A DNA stretch of 64,000 bases, from the NCBI GenBank assembly GCA_024742305.1, contig JANSYQ010000001.1, forward strand, positions 372,001 through 436,000, in the 5' to 3' direction. Origin of the DNA: a bacterium (GTDB lineage: Bacteria; Bacteroidota; Bacteroidia; Flavobacteriales_D; Crocinitomicaceae). The notes beneath the pieces were generated by a model that saw nothing but the letters and a program-made list of their open reading frames with translations, had not been told where the DNA came from and made no database searches. Shown here one piece after another: positions 18,833 to 27,277 of this stretch. The position numbers and the translations under genes were made by a program. Numbering within the stretch: the first letter of the stretch is position 1; each line of letters opens with the position of its first letter.

Positions 18833-20575
18833 ATGCACCCTGAAACCAACTTGATGCAAAAAAAATGGCTGGTAAAGTCACCACAAGATCGTACAAGCGT
18901 AGAAGCTTTTCGTTCAAAATTGAAGGTAGACCCTGTTGTGGCCGAACTTCTCCTACAACGTGGAATTGACACGTATGAAACAGCACACGCTTTTTTCCGA
19001 CCGGATATTTCCACACTCCACGACCCGTTTTTAATGAAAGATATGGATGTTGCTGTGGAACGCCTTCAAGAAGCGATAGAAAACCAAGAAAAAGTGTTGC
19101 TCTTTGGAGATTATGACGTTGACGGAACTACTGCTGTGGCGTTGTTGCATACTTTTCTGAAGGACACATTGCCCGTCGACTTCTACATTCCCGACCGATA
19201 TACCGAAGGCTACGGAGTGAGTACAAAAGGAATTGATGTTGCCGAGGAGCATGGCGTTACTTTGATAATCTCACTAGATTGCGGCATCAAGTCGAACGAT
19301 AAAGTAGCGTACGCCGCTTCCAAAGGCATTGATTTTATCATTTGCGACCACCATGAACCGGGAGCCGAACTTCCCGATGCTATCGTCCTTGACCCTAAGC
19401 GATCCGACTGTAAGTATCCATACAAAGAGCTTTCAGGCTGCGGAGTTGGATTCAAACTTCTCCAAGGTTTGAGCGAAGTAAACAATTGGAAACAGGACGT
19501 CTTGTTCGAGCAATTGGATTTGCTTGCCGTGAGCATCGGTGCCGACATCGTTCCTATCACCGGAGAAAATCGAACCCTTTGTTTCCATGGAATGGAGCGA
19601 TTAAATGCACATCCAAGACCTGCATTCAAAGCACTTTTGGAACTTGCGAAAAAGACTGTACCCGTGAACCTCACCGATGTCATTTTCAACATTGCTCCAA
19701 GAATCAATGCTGCTGGGCGACTGCGATCGGGACGGCATGCGGTGCAATTGATGATATCGGAAGATCACGATGAAATTCAGCAAATTGCTGCAGAAATCAA
19801 TGCTGACAACATAGAACGTCGGGAGCTAGATCGAGACATTACAGAAGCCGCATTGACACAATTAGAAACGGCAGCTTCGGATCGATATACGAACATTGTT
19901 TATCACGAAAGCTGGCACAAAGGGGTGGTGGGAATTGTCGCCTCTCGCATTATTGAGACGCACTATAAACCTTCTATTGTTCTTACAAAATCCAATGGTC
20001 TAATCACAGGTTCGGCACGGTCGGTTGCTGGCTTCAACTTGCACGATGCACTGGAACAATGCTCCGAATTCTTAGAACAGTTCGGGGGTCACTTTCACGC
20101 AGCGGGTTTAACGCTTAAGGAAGAGAATTTGGATGCATTTGCCCTAAAATTTGAGAAGATTGCAGCTGAAACATTGACCCCGGAAATGATGGTTGAGGAG
20201 CAAGTGGTCGACTTAGAGCTCTCCTTCGATCAAATCTTTACACCGGAAGAAAACCGTTTGCAGATTCCTCGATTGAAGCGAATTCTGCGTCAGTTTGAAC
20301 CGCACGGTCCTGGCAATATGAAACCTGTATTTCTCTCGCGAAACGTCTTTAGCAACGAGCTTCGGGTGTTGAAAGATGCACACTTAAAAATGTCAATGAC
20401 GCAGCCCAACTCGGATGTGATTATGGAGGGCATTGGTTTTAACCTGGCGCAGAAAGCTGACATTGTTGCTTCGGGTGTTCCTTTCGATGTGGTGTACACG
20501 TTGGAGATCAACCGTTGGAATGATAGAGAACGACTACAGTTGAATATTAAAGATGTTCGAGAGGCTACCGGGTGA
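18833..20575 (+). CDS. recJ: Single-stranded-DNA-specific exonuclease RecJ
   Basis: 580 residues, the normal RecJ length. It degrades single-stranded DNA 5'-3' in recombination and mismatch repair. DHH-phosphoesterase motifs are LLFGDYDVDGTTAVALL (Asp near 93), LIISLDCGI, the DHH triad in DFIICDHHEPG, and CGVGFKLLQ. The DHHA1 domain shows VAGFNLHDAL and FGGHFHAAGLTL. The C-terminal OB fold follows. The start could instead be the ATG at 18854 (MQKKWLVKSP), seven codons in, which matches the usual family start; the longer form is kept because no evidence rules it out. Confidence 0.96.
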   Translation: MHPETNLMQKKWLVKSPQDRTSVEAFRSKLKVDPVVAELLLQRGIDTYETAHAFFRPDISTLHDPFLMKDMDVAVERLQEAIENQEKVLLFGDYDVDGTTAVALLHTFLKDTLPVDFYIPDRYTEGYGVSTKGIDVAEEHGVTLIISLDCGIKSNDKVAYAASKGIDFIICDHHEPGAELPDAIVLDPKRSDCKYPYKELSGCGVGFKLLQGLSEVNNWKQDVLFEQLDLLAVSIGADIVPITGENRTLCFHGMERLNAHPRPAFKALLELAKKTVPVNLTDVIFNIAPRINAAGRLRSGRHAVQLMISEDHDEIQQIAAEINADNIERRELDRDITEAALTQLETAASDRYTNIVYHESWHKGVVGIVASRIIETHYKPSIVLTKSNGLITGSARSVAGFNLHDALEQCSEFLEQFGGHFHAAGLTLKEENLDAFALKFEKIAAETLTPEMMVEEQVVDLELSFDQIFTPEENRLQIPRLKRILRQFEPHGPGNMKPVFLSRNVFSNELRVLKDAHLKMSMTQPNSDVIMEGIGFNLAQKADIVASGVPFDVVYTLEINRWNDRERLQLNIKDVREATG

Positions 20576-20714
20576 AAACCATATACATTTAACTTACCTG
20601 CTCACTAAATGCAAATACACTTATCGGAATATAATTGTGTTTAATCGTTTAAAAAAGAACATTCAACCCAAAAAATGTTCAATTAATGGAAATTATAAGT
20701 GTTTTAACTTACTA

Positions 20715-20746
20715 CCTGAATCCCTTGTAAACATTGAGGTTTCAGG
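20715..20746 (+). other. Imperfect inverted repeat downstream of recJ
   Basis: CCTGAA (20715-20720) pairs with TTCAGG (20741-20746), with a further CCT/AGG pair inside, and is followed by GGTTTT. It may end the recJ transcript 140 bp after its stop codon, but the stem is short. The rest of the 286-bp gap is AT-rich with no gene seen. Confidence 0.3.
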
Positions 20747-20797
20747 GGTTTTAGCCTACTATACTACTAGGTTATACATCACTAAAAGGTTTAGTGG

Positions 20798-20830
20798 TTT
20801 GGTTTATATGCAGTTATGTACGTATTTTTG
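20798..20830 (+). promoter_or_regulatory. Promoter of the 20862-24191 two-gene unit
   Basis: TTTG at 20798-20801, a 21-bp spacer and TATTTTTG at 20823-20830 fit the Bacteroidota -33/-7 promoter well. The predicted leader to the ATG at 20862 is about 26 nt. This supports the internal start over the much longer open frame that begins in recJ. Confidence 0.6.
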
Positions 20831-20861
20831 CACCAACAAAACAACTAGAAGACTAACTAAT

Positions 20862-22520
20862 ATGAAGCGAAAGTATACCCTCCTTTTGGCCTCACTTGCT
20901 TTTATAGGCAACCTTTCCGCTCAACACGATAATGAGTTCTACAACGATGGAGCTTTGGTGCATGTTCAGGCAGGTGCCGAAGTTCACGTTTGGGGCGACG
21001 TTCATATGATAGGCGCTACCGCAAGCTTGGAAAATAATGGACTTATCAAAGTGCAAGGTCATTCCTATTCGGACGCCTTATTTCAACAAAGCGGAACAGG
21101 AGTCTATCGTGTGGAGAACTCGGATGTAAACATTGGCGAACGTCAATTTATTTCCGGCAGCTACGCTGTGCGAGGTGGGCAGGCACAAATTGGCGTTAAC
21201 GACGGTTCTTTTTACAATCTTGAATTGGCAAACGATCAAGGCATCGTTTACCTAGTAGGAGTAGGAAACATCGCAGACGTTCGAAACAGTGTTGATTACA
21301 ACGCGGGAGCCGTTCACAATCGAATTGTTACCCATGACATCGGAGCGACAGGAGCCATCACCTATCCCGCGAATGGTTCTTCCTATACAGGCGTTTTCGG
21401 AATCATGAATCCTACTTCCGGCTTAGCGACTCAAGTCAATAACTCCACAAGCATCGGAGGAAACTCGTCAGCCTTCGATATTGGCTACGTTCAAGGAAAT
21501 TTGCGTCGGGCTATTAGCACAGTAGGCGGTCAATACGGATACGTTCTTGGTTTGGAACCAGCGGGAGCTGGAGCTCAGCGAGGAATGCAATACGTTCTCT
21601 TGGACCTAGACGCAAATAACTACGACGTTATCACGGGATATTTTGAAAGCGGAAGCTCAAATGCGGGCGTTTCCGGATTGGAATGTTCTGGAGAGTTAAT
21701 CGATTACTTTGGTGGTACAGACCATGGAGAATGGGTGTTTAACGATATCACAGGTACCGGAGCAGGAACATATGAAGTTCGCGTTTGGCCGCAAGATGAC
21801 AACCTAATTACAGCTCCAGTGTGGATCATTACAAAAGACGATGCTTTCCAAGGAACTGTAAACGATTGTGGCCCTTCACCTGTTGGATTGTCACGAAGCG
21901 GATTTAATGGTTTCAGCGAATTTGGCGTTGCGGCTCCAACCTCTGCATTGCCTATTGAGTTGATTGACATCAGCGCAGTAGGAGTTGAGGATCACATTAA
22001 AGTAGTGTGGAACGTGGCTTCAGAGTCTAACTTGAGTCATTACGAATTGGAACGCTCTGAAGACGGAACCGACTTCGAGCTTATTGCAACACTGGATGCA
22101 CAAGGGAACACAACCAACACTTTGAGTTATCAGTATGATGACTACGATGTACGCGGTTTCCAGCATTATTACTACCAAGTGCGTAGCGTTGATCTAGATG
22201 GAACGTATGAGTACACACCTGTAGTTGTTGCTAGTATTGATGGTTACGGTGAAGGCTTCAACGAAAATGTGGTTTCTCTGTATCCAAACCCAACGAACTC
22301 GAATACTGCTGTTGCTATTCACGCAGATCAGCAGATGACGCTTTCCATGACTGTGATGTCGGCATCAGGACAGTTGGTACACGAACAAAAACTTCTCCTA
22401 AACTCCGGAAATACCATAGTTAATCTCGCTTCGAATCAGTGGGCCAACGGTGTCTACCTCGTTGAATTGCGTGATGAACTGTCCGGTAAAACAATTACTA
22501 AACGACTAATTAAGAACTAA
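20862..22520 (+). CDS. T9SS-secreted surface protein with type A sorting domain
   Basis: 552 residues from the ATG at 20862, directly followed by a signal peptide (MKRKYTLLLASLAFIGNLSA). The frame is open 309 bp upstream but that part is not protein-like. The body has beta-repeat features (GALVHVQAGAEVHVWGDVHM), then a fibronectin-like segment ending VGVEDHIKVVWNVASESNLS and YYYQVRSVDLDGTYEY. The last 80 residues (SLYPNPTNSNTAVAIH to NGVYLVELRDELSGK) are a type A sorting domain. Function unknown; likely attached to the cell surface. It is separated by only 12 bp from the next gene, so the two are probably one operon. Confidence 0.82.
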   Translation: MKRKYTLLLASLAFIGNLSAQHDNEFYNDGALVHVQAGAEVHVWGDVHMIGATASLENNGLIKVQGHSYSDALFQQSGTGVYRVENSDVNIGERQFISGSYAVRGGQAQIGVNDGSFYNLELANDQGIVYLVGVGNIADVRNSVDYNAGAVHNRIVTHDIGATGAITYPANGSSYTGVFGIMNPTSGLATQVNNSTSIGGNSSAFDIGYVQGNLRRAISTVGGQYGYVLGLEPAGAGAQRGMQYVLLDLDANNYDVITGYFESGSSNAGVSGLECSGELIDYFGGTDHGEWVFNDITGTGAGTYEVRVWPQDDNLITAPVWIITKDDAFQGTVNDCGPSPVGLSRSGFNGFSEFGVAAPTSALPIELIDISAVGVEDHIKVVWNVASESNLSHYELERSEDGTDFELIATLDAQGNTTNTLSYQYDDYDVRGFQHYYYQVRSVDLDGTYEYTPVVVASIDGYGEGFNENVVSLYPNPTNSNTAVAIHADQQMTLSMTVMSASGQLVHEQKLLLNSGNTIVNLASNQWANGVYLVELRDELSGKTITKRLIKN

Positions 22521-22532
22521 ACTAACGAAGAG

Positions 22533-24191
22533 ATGAAAATGAAAAATAAACTACTCGTAATCTCTGCATTGAGCTTGCTTATGGCTCCTGCGGCATTCGG
22601 ACAGAATGTTGGTGTTGGATTAAATACACCTGCAACAAAACTTCATGTTCTACAAACTGCGAACAATACGGGCATCCGCGCTCAAATCACGGGAACTGCA
22701 GGAAATGGTTTGAACATCATTCCTTCCAATGCTGCCAATGCATCATCTTCCATCTTTATTCCAAATGCTAGTGCTGGTATCGGAATGAATTTGAACATGA
22801 ATAATGCTGCTTCGACAGCGACTGGTATTCAAGTAACACAAGCCGGAACAGGTACTGGACAATCCATTTTCCACAACAACAGCGGTGCTGGACAGTTCAT
22901 CAACCTATCGGTTGCAGGAAACGCCTTTTCAGGACAGCAAATTAACCATCCAGGAACTGGGGCAGGTAGCTGGGTGGTTCACTCAGGATCAGGAAGTGCA
23001 TACCAAGTAGAGCGTACAGGTTCGGGAATTGGTGTCCTAGTGGACCAACAAGGAACTGGATTTGGAAGCTTGAACATCATGTCAGCCAATAACATTAGCC
23101 ATATTAACGATATCTCCACAGCGGGTGGAACGGGATCGTACACTTGGGGTGGCGGCGGCGTTAACGCAGATGGATTTATTTTCATCAATGTTGACAATAC
23201 AACCACGCCAACGACAGGTGGAGATGGATTTGCTTTTGACGGTGTTGTGAACACGCAAACAAACGGTGGTGGAATTGTTAGTGGTGGTGTAATCGCTGGA
23301 ACGCAATGGGGCGTTGGACACGGTGGTATTATCACGCACAACGGTACTGCTGGACGTGGGTTTGAAGTGAACATGAACAATGCAACGAATACGGAGCCGA
23401 ACTTTTTCGGTGTAAACAACGGGCAAGGAAGCGCGTTTGTCGGACAGAATCAAAACAATATCATTGCTGGAACAATTAGCGTAGCAGATTTCGCCTACAC
23501 TGGAACCGATATTGCCGATCACGTTGGTGTTGAGGGAGCTTCTACCCCAGCTGCTGGATGGGGAGTTGGTGTTCTAGGAACGGGTAACTTCTACGGGGTA
23601 TTCTCACAAGGAAACTTCGGAGCAACAGGAACAAAGACTTTCATCATCGACCATCCAGAAGACCCTGAAAACAAAATGCTGAAACACTTCTCGATAGAGT
23701 CGAACGAGGTGTTAAACATGTACAGAGGAATGGTTGAATTGGATGCTAACGGTCAAGCTACGGTAGAGCTTCCAAGCTATTTTGAAGACATTAACATCAA
23801 CGCTAGCTACCAGTTGACGGCAGTAGGAACACCGCAACAACCGTATGTTCTTCAAGAGATTCAAGGAAATCAGTTTGTGGTAGCAGGAGCGCCAAACACG
23901 AAAGTTTCTTGGACAGTATATGCCGATCGTAATGATCCTTACATGCAGGAAAACCCAAGCGAAAGCCAAGCAGAAGTTGCTAAGACAGGAGAGCGTCAAG
24001 GAAAATACTTGAACCCCGAATTGTACGGACAGCCGGCAAGCGCTGGAATGTTCTACAACGAAAATGTAGAGAATGGAGCAACACCAACATCTGCACCAAC
24101 ACCAAACGGAGTTGGACAGTACCAAACTCCTGCAAATAGTTCAGGACAGAAGGTGACAACTGCGGAAACAGAAGAACCGGTGATTGATTAA
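22533..24191 (+). CDS. Large glycine/asparagine-rich secreted protein with an IDHPEDPENK-type domain
   Basis: 552 residues with a signal peptide ending MAPAAFGQ. The mature start NVGVGLNTPATKLHVLQTA is the opening seen in tail-fibre-like and S74-associated proteins. The middle is low-complexity G/N/T repeat (for example GGGIVSGGVIAGTQWGVGHG). Residues about 370-430 carry KTFIIDHPEDPENKMLKHFS and VELPSYFEDININASYQLTA, a domain I know from uncharacterised proteins of several phyla, followed by a VSWTVYADRNDPYMQ strand. Unlike its operon partner it has no T9SS sorting domain and ends on an acidic tail (ETEEPVID). Role unknown; possibly a partner of the upstream surface protein. Confidence 0.72.
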   Translation: MKMKNKLLVISALSLLMAPAAFGQNVGVGLNTPATKLHVLQTANNTGIRAQITGTAGNGLNIIPSNAANASSSIFIPNASAGIGMNLNMNNAASTATGIQVTQAGTGTGQSIFHNNSGAGQFINLSVAGNAFSGQQINHPGTGAGSWVVHSGSGSAYQVERTGSGIGVLVDQQGTGFGSLNIMSANNISHINDISTAGGTGSYTWGGGGVNADGFIFINVDNTTTPTTGGDGFAFDGVVNTQTNGGGIVSGGVIAGTQWGVGHGGIITHNGTAGRGFEVNMNNATNTEPNFFGVNNGQGSAFVGQNQNNIIAGTISVADFAYTGTDIADHVGVEGASTPAAGWGVGVLGTGNFYGVFSQGNFGATGTKTFIIDHPEDPENKMLKHFSIESNEVLNMYRGMVELDANGQATVELPSYFEDININASYQLTAVGTPQQPYVLQEIQGNQFVVAGAPNTKVSWTVYADRNDPYMQENPSESQAEVAKTGERQGKYLNPELYGQPASAGMFYNENVENGATPTSAPTPNGVGQYQTPANSSGQKVTTAETEEPVID

Positions 24192-24226
24192 TAAGTAAAC
24201 CAACTACTCATCATATAGTTCGAACT

Positions 24227-24260
24227 AAAAGGGCTCGCAATGTTGATTGCGAGCCCTTTT
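24227..24260 (+). terminator. Strong intrinsic terminator
   Basis: A perfect 14-bp stem, AAAAGGGCTCGCAA (24227-24240) with its reverse complement at 24247-24260, encloses a 6-nt loop and carries A and T tracts on both ends, so it can act for the plus-strand operon and for the convergent gene at 24273. Confidence 0.9.
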
Positions 24261-24272
24261 AGTGTTGTATCA

Positions 24273-24652
24273 TTATCCTATCCATATGGGAATAAGCATT
24301 GGGACAAAACCATTGATCACAGTAAAAAGTGAGTCTCCAAGATGGAGTCTTCTGTATTCTCCTTGCTCCCAACTGCTCATCATGGAACCAGCCATAATTG
24401 GTTCATTTTTAAAAATCAACTTGAAGAGATAACGGGTTACAGTAAATGTGATTAGAAAGAAAGCGGGCACAAACAACCAATCGGCTGCATATCCATTTTT
24501 CATTTGAAGACTATCGAACCCTTGTAAGTTAAAGCCTCCGGCAACTAGAACTAAACTCACGAAGATGGCTGAAATCATAAACCATTTTCTTCGAAGCAAT
24601 TTGTATGCTAGAAAAAAATAATTTGAACAGCACCACCAACGATGATAAACAT
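24273..24652 (-). pseudogene. Small integral membrane protein with a homopolymer frameshift
   Basis: The open frame 24273-24665 begins with an implausible Cys/Trp-rich stretch. A different frame starts at the ATG at 24652 and encodes MFIIVGGAVQIIFF, a clean membrane segment, which stops immediately after the T7 run (24612-24618 on the plus strand). Adding one T joins this to LAYKLLRRKWFMISAIFVSL and a second segment DWLFVPAFFLITFTVTRYLF, giving a coherent protein of about 126 residues with three or four membrane spans. The soluble tail SMMSSWEQGEYRRLHLGDSL is unrecognised. Either a real lesion or a sequence error. Confidence 0.6.
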
Positions 24653-24685
24653 AAGGATCAGGCATAAGGCTGTGAGAAATTAACC

Positions 24686-25204
24686 TTAGTCAGTAATCGC
24701 AATTCCCAGCTTCGTTGCTATTTGCTCCGTAACATCGAATTGTGGAACTCCATATAAAATATTGGTGCCGGTTGTTTGATTGAGGATGTAGGTATATCCA
24801 TTTTCCTCGGCAACTTCGTTGATCGCAGTTTGCAATTGGTTTAGAATAGGCTGCATGAGTGCATTTCGCTTTCGTATCACATCGCTTTCTAAACTCGCTT
24901 CCTTCTTTCTGATTTCTCCCTCTAAAACCGAAACTTTATTAATTAGCTCCGTTTCTTGCGTAGATCCTGAAAAATCCTCCTCCTTCGATTTCACCTCGTA
25001 TTCTTGAAGCAACTGCGTGTAATAGTTACGTTTCTTCGTAATTTCTTCCTGTTTGCTCTTTTTGAAGTCCTCCACGGCTTTGGATATGGTTTGAACCTCA
25101 GGCATGTAGCTCATAATCAACTCTACGTTCGTGTAGCCCACCTTCGTTTGTGCCTGAACAGATGTTGCACCAAGAGCCAACAATAAAATCATCAAACTTT
25201 TCAT
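24686..25204 (-). CDS. OmpH/Skp-family periplasmic chaperone (copy 2)
   Basis: 172 residues with a signal peptide ending SVQAQ. The mature protein opens with TKVGYTNVELIMSYMPEVQT, continues as a long charged helix pair (EDFKKSKQEEITKKRNYYTQ to KKEASLESDVIRKRNALMQP), and closes with INEVAEENGYTYILNQTT, the Skp/OmpH architecture. Such trimeric chaperones hold unfolded outer-membrane proteins in the periplasm. It is a tandem paralogue of the gene 3 bp upstream, with matching start and end segments but a diverged middle, so the pair came from a duplication and is surely co-transcribed. Confidence 0.92.
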   Translation of the reverse strand: MKSLMILLLALGATSVQAQTKVGYTNVELIMSYMPEVQTISKAVEDFKKSKQEEITKKRNYYTQLLQEYEVKSKEEDFSGSTQETELINKVSVLEGEIRKKEASLESDVIRKRNALMQPILNQLQTAINEVAEENGYTYILNQTTGTNILYGVPQFDVTEQIATKLGIAITD

Positions 25205-25207
25205 CGT

Positions 25208-25744
25208 CTATTTGGGCATTTGAATGTTCAACTTCTTCATTACGGCTTCAGTTACGTCGTTTTCGTCTGGACCATATAAAATCGTAGAAACGCCTGACGA
25301 AGTCGTTTGGTTCAGTAAATAGGTATACCCATTTTCCTCGGCTACTTCGTCAATGGCGCTTTGCAGCTTTTCCAAAATATGCGCCATTAGTTCCTCACGT
25401 CTTGCCAGTAACTGCGCTTCACCATCCTTGGCAAAGTCCGATATCTCATTGTCGAGCTTCATCAATTCTGCCTGCCACTGTTCATTTTGTTCTTTTGATA
25501 AGGTATTCGCCTCCTTCTTTTCCATGTACGTTGCCATTCGCTGCTGCGCAAAGGTTTGCTTATCTTGAAGTTGCTTTCCCAACTTCTCTTGAAGTGTACT
25601 TATCTCCTGATCCAATTGCTTCGCCTCTGGCATATAGGCGAGTATCAACTCAATATTCGTATAACCGATTTTTACTTCCTGTGCCGCCGCCGTGCTTGTC
25701 AAAAACACCATTATAAACAGGAAGAAGACACTTTTGAATTTCAT
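25208..25744 (-). CDS. OmpH/Skp-family periplasmic chaperone (copy 1)
   Basis: 178 residues with a signal peptide ending TAAAQ. The mature start EVKIGYTNIELILAYMPEAK, the central coiled-coil arms (QLDQEISTLQEKLGKQLQDK onward) and the end IDEVAEENGYTYLLNQTTSS match the Skp/OmpH fold. It leads a two-gene unit with the paralogue at 24686. The promoter on its coding strand is well formed (see 25772-25805), with a short leader of about 20 nt. Bacteroidota often carry several ompH copies, frequently next to bamA; here bamA is absent. Confidence 0.93.
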   Translation of the reverse strand: MKFKSVFFLFIMVFLTSTAAAQEVKIGYTNIELILAYMPEAKQLDQEISTLQEKLGKQLQDKQTFAQQRMATYMEKKEANTLSKEQNEQWQAELMKLDNEISDFAKDGEAQLLARREELMAHILEKLQSAIDEVAEENGYTYLLNQTTSSGVSTILYGPDENDVTEAVMKKLNIQMPK

Positions 25745-25771
25745 AAAGTATTGTTTGCTTTTGGTTTACTA

Positions 25772-25805
25772 CAAACATAACCAATTCAAAACGGATCGTT
25801 TCAAA
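25772..25805 (-). promoter_or_regulatory. Promoter of the ompH pair
   Basis: On the minus strand TTTG (complement of 25802-25805), a 22-bp spacer and TATGTTTG (complement of 25772-25779) form a -33/-7 pair ahead of the ATG at 25744. Confidence 0.5.
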
Positions 25806-25844
25806 TAGACAAATGCACCATCCATAAAATTATCAACCCTAGTA

Positions 25845-25876
25845 TTTGTTACCATGGTAATTATTTATATATTTGT
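25845..25876 (+). promoter_or_regulatory. Pirin-yceI promoter with an operator-like palindrome in its spacer
   Basis: TTTG (25845-25848), a 20-bp spacer and TATATTTG (25869-25876) form a full -33/-7 promoter. The spacer starts with the perfect 12-bp palindrome TTACCATGGTAA (25849-25860), placed where a dimeric repressor would block RNA polymerase. MarR- or HxlR-type regulators bind sites of this size, but the protein involved is unknown. Confidence 0.6.
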
Positions 25877-25924
25877 AGAAGAATTAGCAAACAAAATATT
25901 CAACATATAGAAAAAGGAGACGCC

Positions 25925-26638
25925 ATGAATACCGTACTACACAAATCAGATACTCGCGGATTCGCGGACCACGGATGGCTCAAAAGCAACCATACCTTCA
26001 GCTTTGCAAACTATTACAACCCTGAGCGGGTTCATTTTGGCGCATTACGCGTGCTTAACGATGATAAAGTAGCAGGCGGAAAGGGTTTTGGAACACATCC
26101 GCATGAGAACATGGAAATTATTTCCATCCCCTTGTCTGGAGACCTTGAACACAAAGATAGCATGGGAAATGTTGCCGTAATTAAGGAGGGCGACGTACAG
26201 GTGTTGAGCGCTGGAACTGGCATTTTTCACAGTGAATACAACAAAAACGAGGGGGAAGAAGTTCAATTCTTGCAGATTTGGGTGTTCCCGAACAAGAAGA
26301 ATGTCCAACCTAGATACGATCAAATTGCCATTAAGGACATTCTCAAAGACAACGAACTCACGCAAATTTTGTCGCCAAACAGCGAGGACCAAGGAGTTTG
26401 GATTCATCAAGACGCTTGGTTTAGTTTGGGTCATTTCAACGAAGAGACATCACTCGACTATCAGTTGCACGATCACGGTAATGGCGTGTATGTATTTGTT
26501 TTGGAAGGCGAATTCAATCTGAACGGTCAAGACCTTGCAAAAAGAGATGGATTTGGTATTTGGGATACCGACAAAATTCAATTAACCGCAAAATCAGGAT
26601 CAAAAATCTTGCTCATGGAGGTTCCAATGAGCATTTAA
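25925..26638 (+). CDS. Pirin-family protein
   Basis: 237 residues, a two-cupin protein. The four metal ligands are all present: His58 and His60 in GTHPHENMEI, and His102 and Glu104 in GIFHSEYNKN, as in pirin and quercetin dioxygenase-like members. The opening RGFADHGWLKSNHTFSFANY is typical of the family. Bacterial pirins are cytoplasmic and linked to redox or quinone/flavonoid responses; the substrate here is unknown. It is followed 27 bp later by a yceI gene, a common pairing in Flavobacteriia that points to oxidative or electrophile stress. Transcription is probably controlled at the palindrome-bearing promoter. Confidence 0.93.
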   Translation: MNTVLHKSDTRGFADHGWLKSNHTFSFANYYNPERVHFGALRVLNDDKVAGGKGFGTHPHENMEIISIPLSGDLEHKDSMGNVAVIKEGDVQVLSAGTGIFHSEYNKNEGEEVQFLQIWVFPNKKNVQPRYDQIAIKDILKDNELTQILSPNSEDQGVWIHQDAWFSLGHFNEETSLDYQLHDHGNGVYVFVLEGEFNLNGQDLAKRDGFGIWDTDKIQLTAKSGSKILLMEVPMSI

Positions 26639-26665
26639 TTTATAAACACATAAAAAAGTAAGCAT

Positions 26666-27190
26666 ATGGAAACTATGACAAAAACTGTTTGGGCCGTAGA
26701 CCCAACACACTCTGAAATTTCATTCAAAGTAAAACACATGATGATTTCCACTGTTCGTGGATTCTTCAAGGATTTTGACGCCAAAATCGAAGCATCGAAT
26801 GAAGATTTAAGTGATGCTCAATTTTCTTTCTCAGCTGACATCGCTTCTGTGAATACTAACAATGAAGATCGCGACAATCACTTGAAATCAGATGACTTTT
26901 TCAATGCTGAGGCATATCCAAAAATGACGTTTGAATCTACTTCATTCGATGGTGAAACTATTACAGGAGACCTAACGATTCGCGACGTAACGAAAGAAAT
27001 TTCTTTGAATGCCGACGTCAGTGGAGTGGCAGTTGATCCTTACGGACAAACGAAGGTAGGATTGGAAATTTCCGGTGAAATCAACCGTAAGGACTTCGGG
27101 TTGACGTGGAGTGCTGTTACTGAAGCTGGAAACGTCGTGGTTTCTGACAAAGTAAAACTAATAGCAGACGTTCAGTTTGTAAAGCAGTAA
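26666..27190 (+). CDS. YceI-family protein without signal peptide
   Basis: 174 residues. YceI lipocalin-like signatures are in order: WAVDPTHSEISFKVKHMMIS, then VNTNNEDRDNHLKSDDFFNA, YPKMTFESTSF, GDLTIRDVTKEISL and KDFGLTWSAVTEAG. The fold binds polyisoprenoids or related lipids in characterised members. Unlike periplasmic homologues this one starts without a signal peptide, so it is likely cytoplasmic. It shares the promoter of the pirin gene. A second, exported YceI is encoded at 43001. Confidence 0.93.
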   Translation: METMTKTVWAVDPTHSEISFKVKHMMISTVRGFFKDFDAKIEASNEDLSDAQFSFSADIASVNTNNEDRDNHLKSDDFFNAEAYPKMTFESTSFDGETITGDLTIRDVTKEISLNADVSGVAVDPYGQTKVGLEISGEINRKDFGLTWSAVTEAGNVVVSDKVKLIADVQFVKQ

Positions 27191-27215
27191 TAATAGTTGA
27201 GTAGTGATAAAGAGA

Positions 27216-27253
27216 GAAGTGAGAAGCTTACATGCAATTTTACTTCTCACTTC
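27216..27253. terminator. Bidirectional hairpin between convergent genes
   Basis: GAAGTGAGAAG (27216-27226) and its exact reverse complement (27243-27253) flank a 16-nt loop between the yceI stop and the stop of the helicase on the other strand. Confidence 0.55.
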
Positions 27254-27277
27254 TTACTGTTCTCTTTTCGCTTTGAA

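Noticed and set aside
20553-20861. 309-bp open extension at the 5' end of the T9SS gene
   Set aside because: It overlaps recJ, is not protein-like in composition, and contains the promoter of the real start at 20862.
22979-23522. Two long antisense frames opposite the glycine/asparagine-rich gene
   Set aside because: They are by-products of the low-complexity codons on the other strand; they lack plausible starts and family features.
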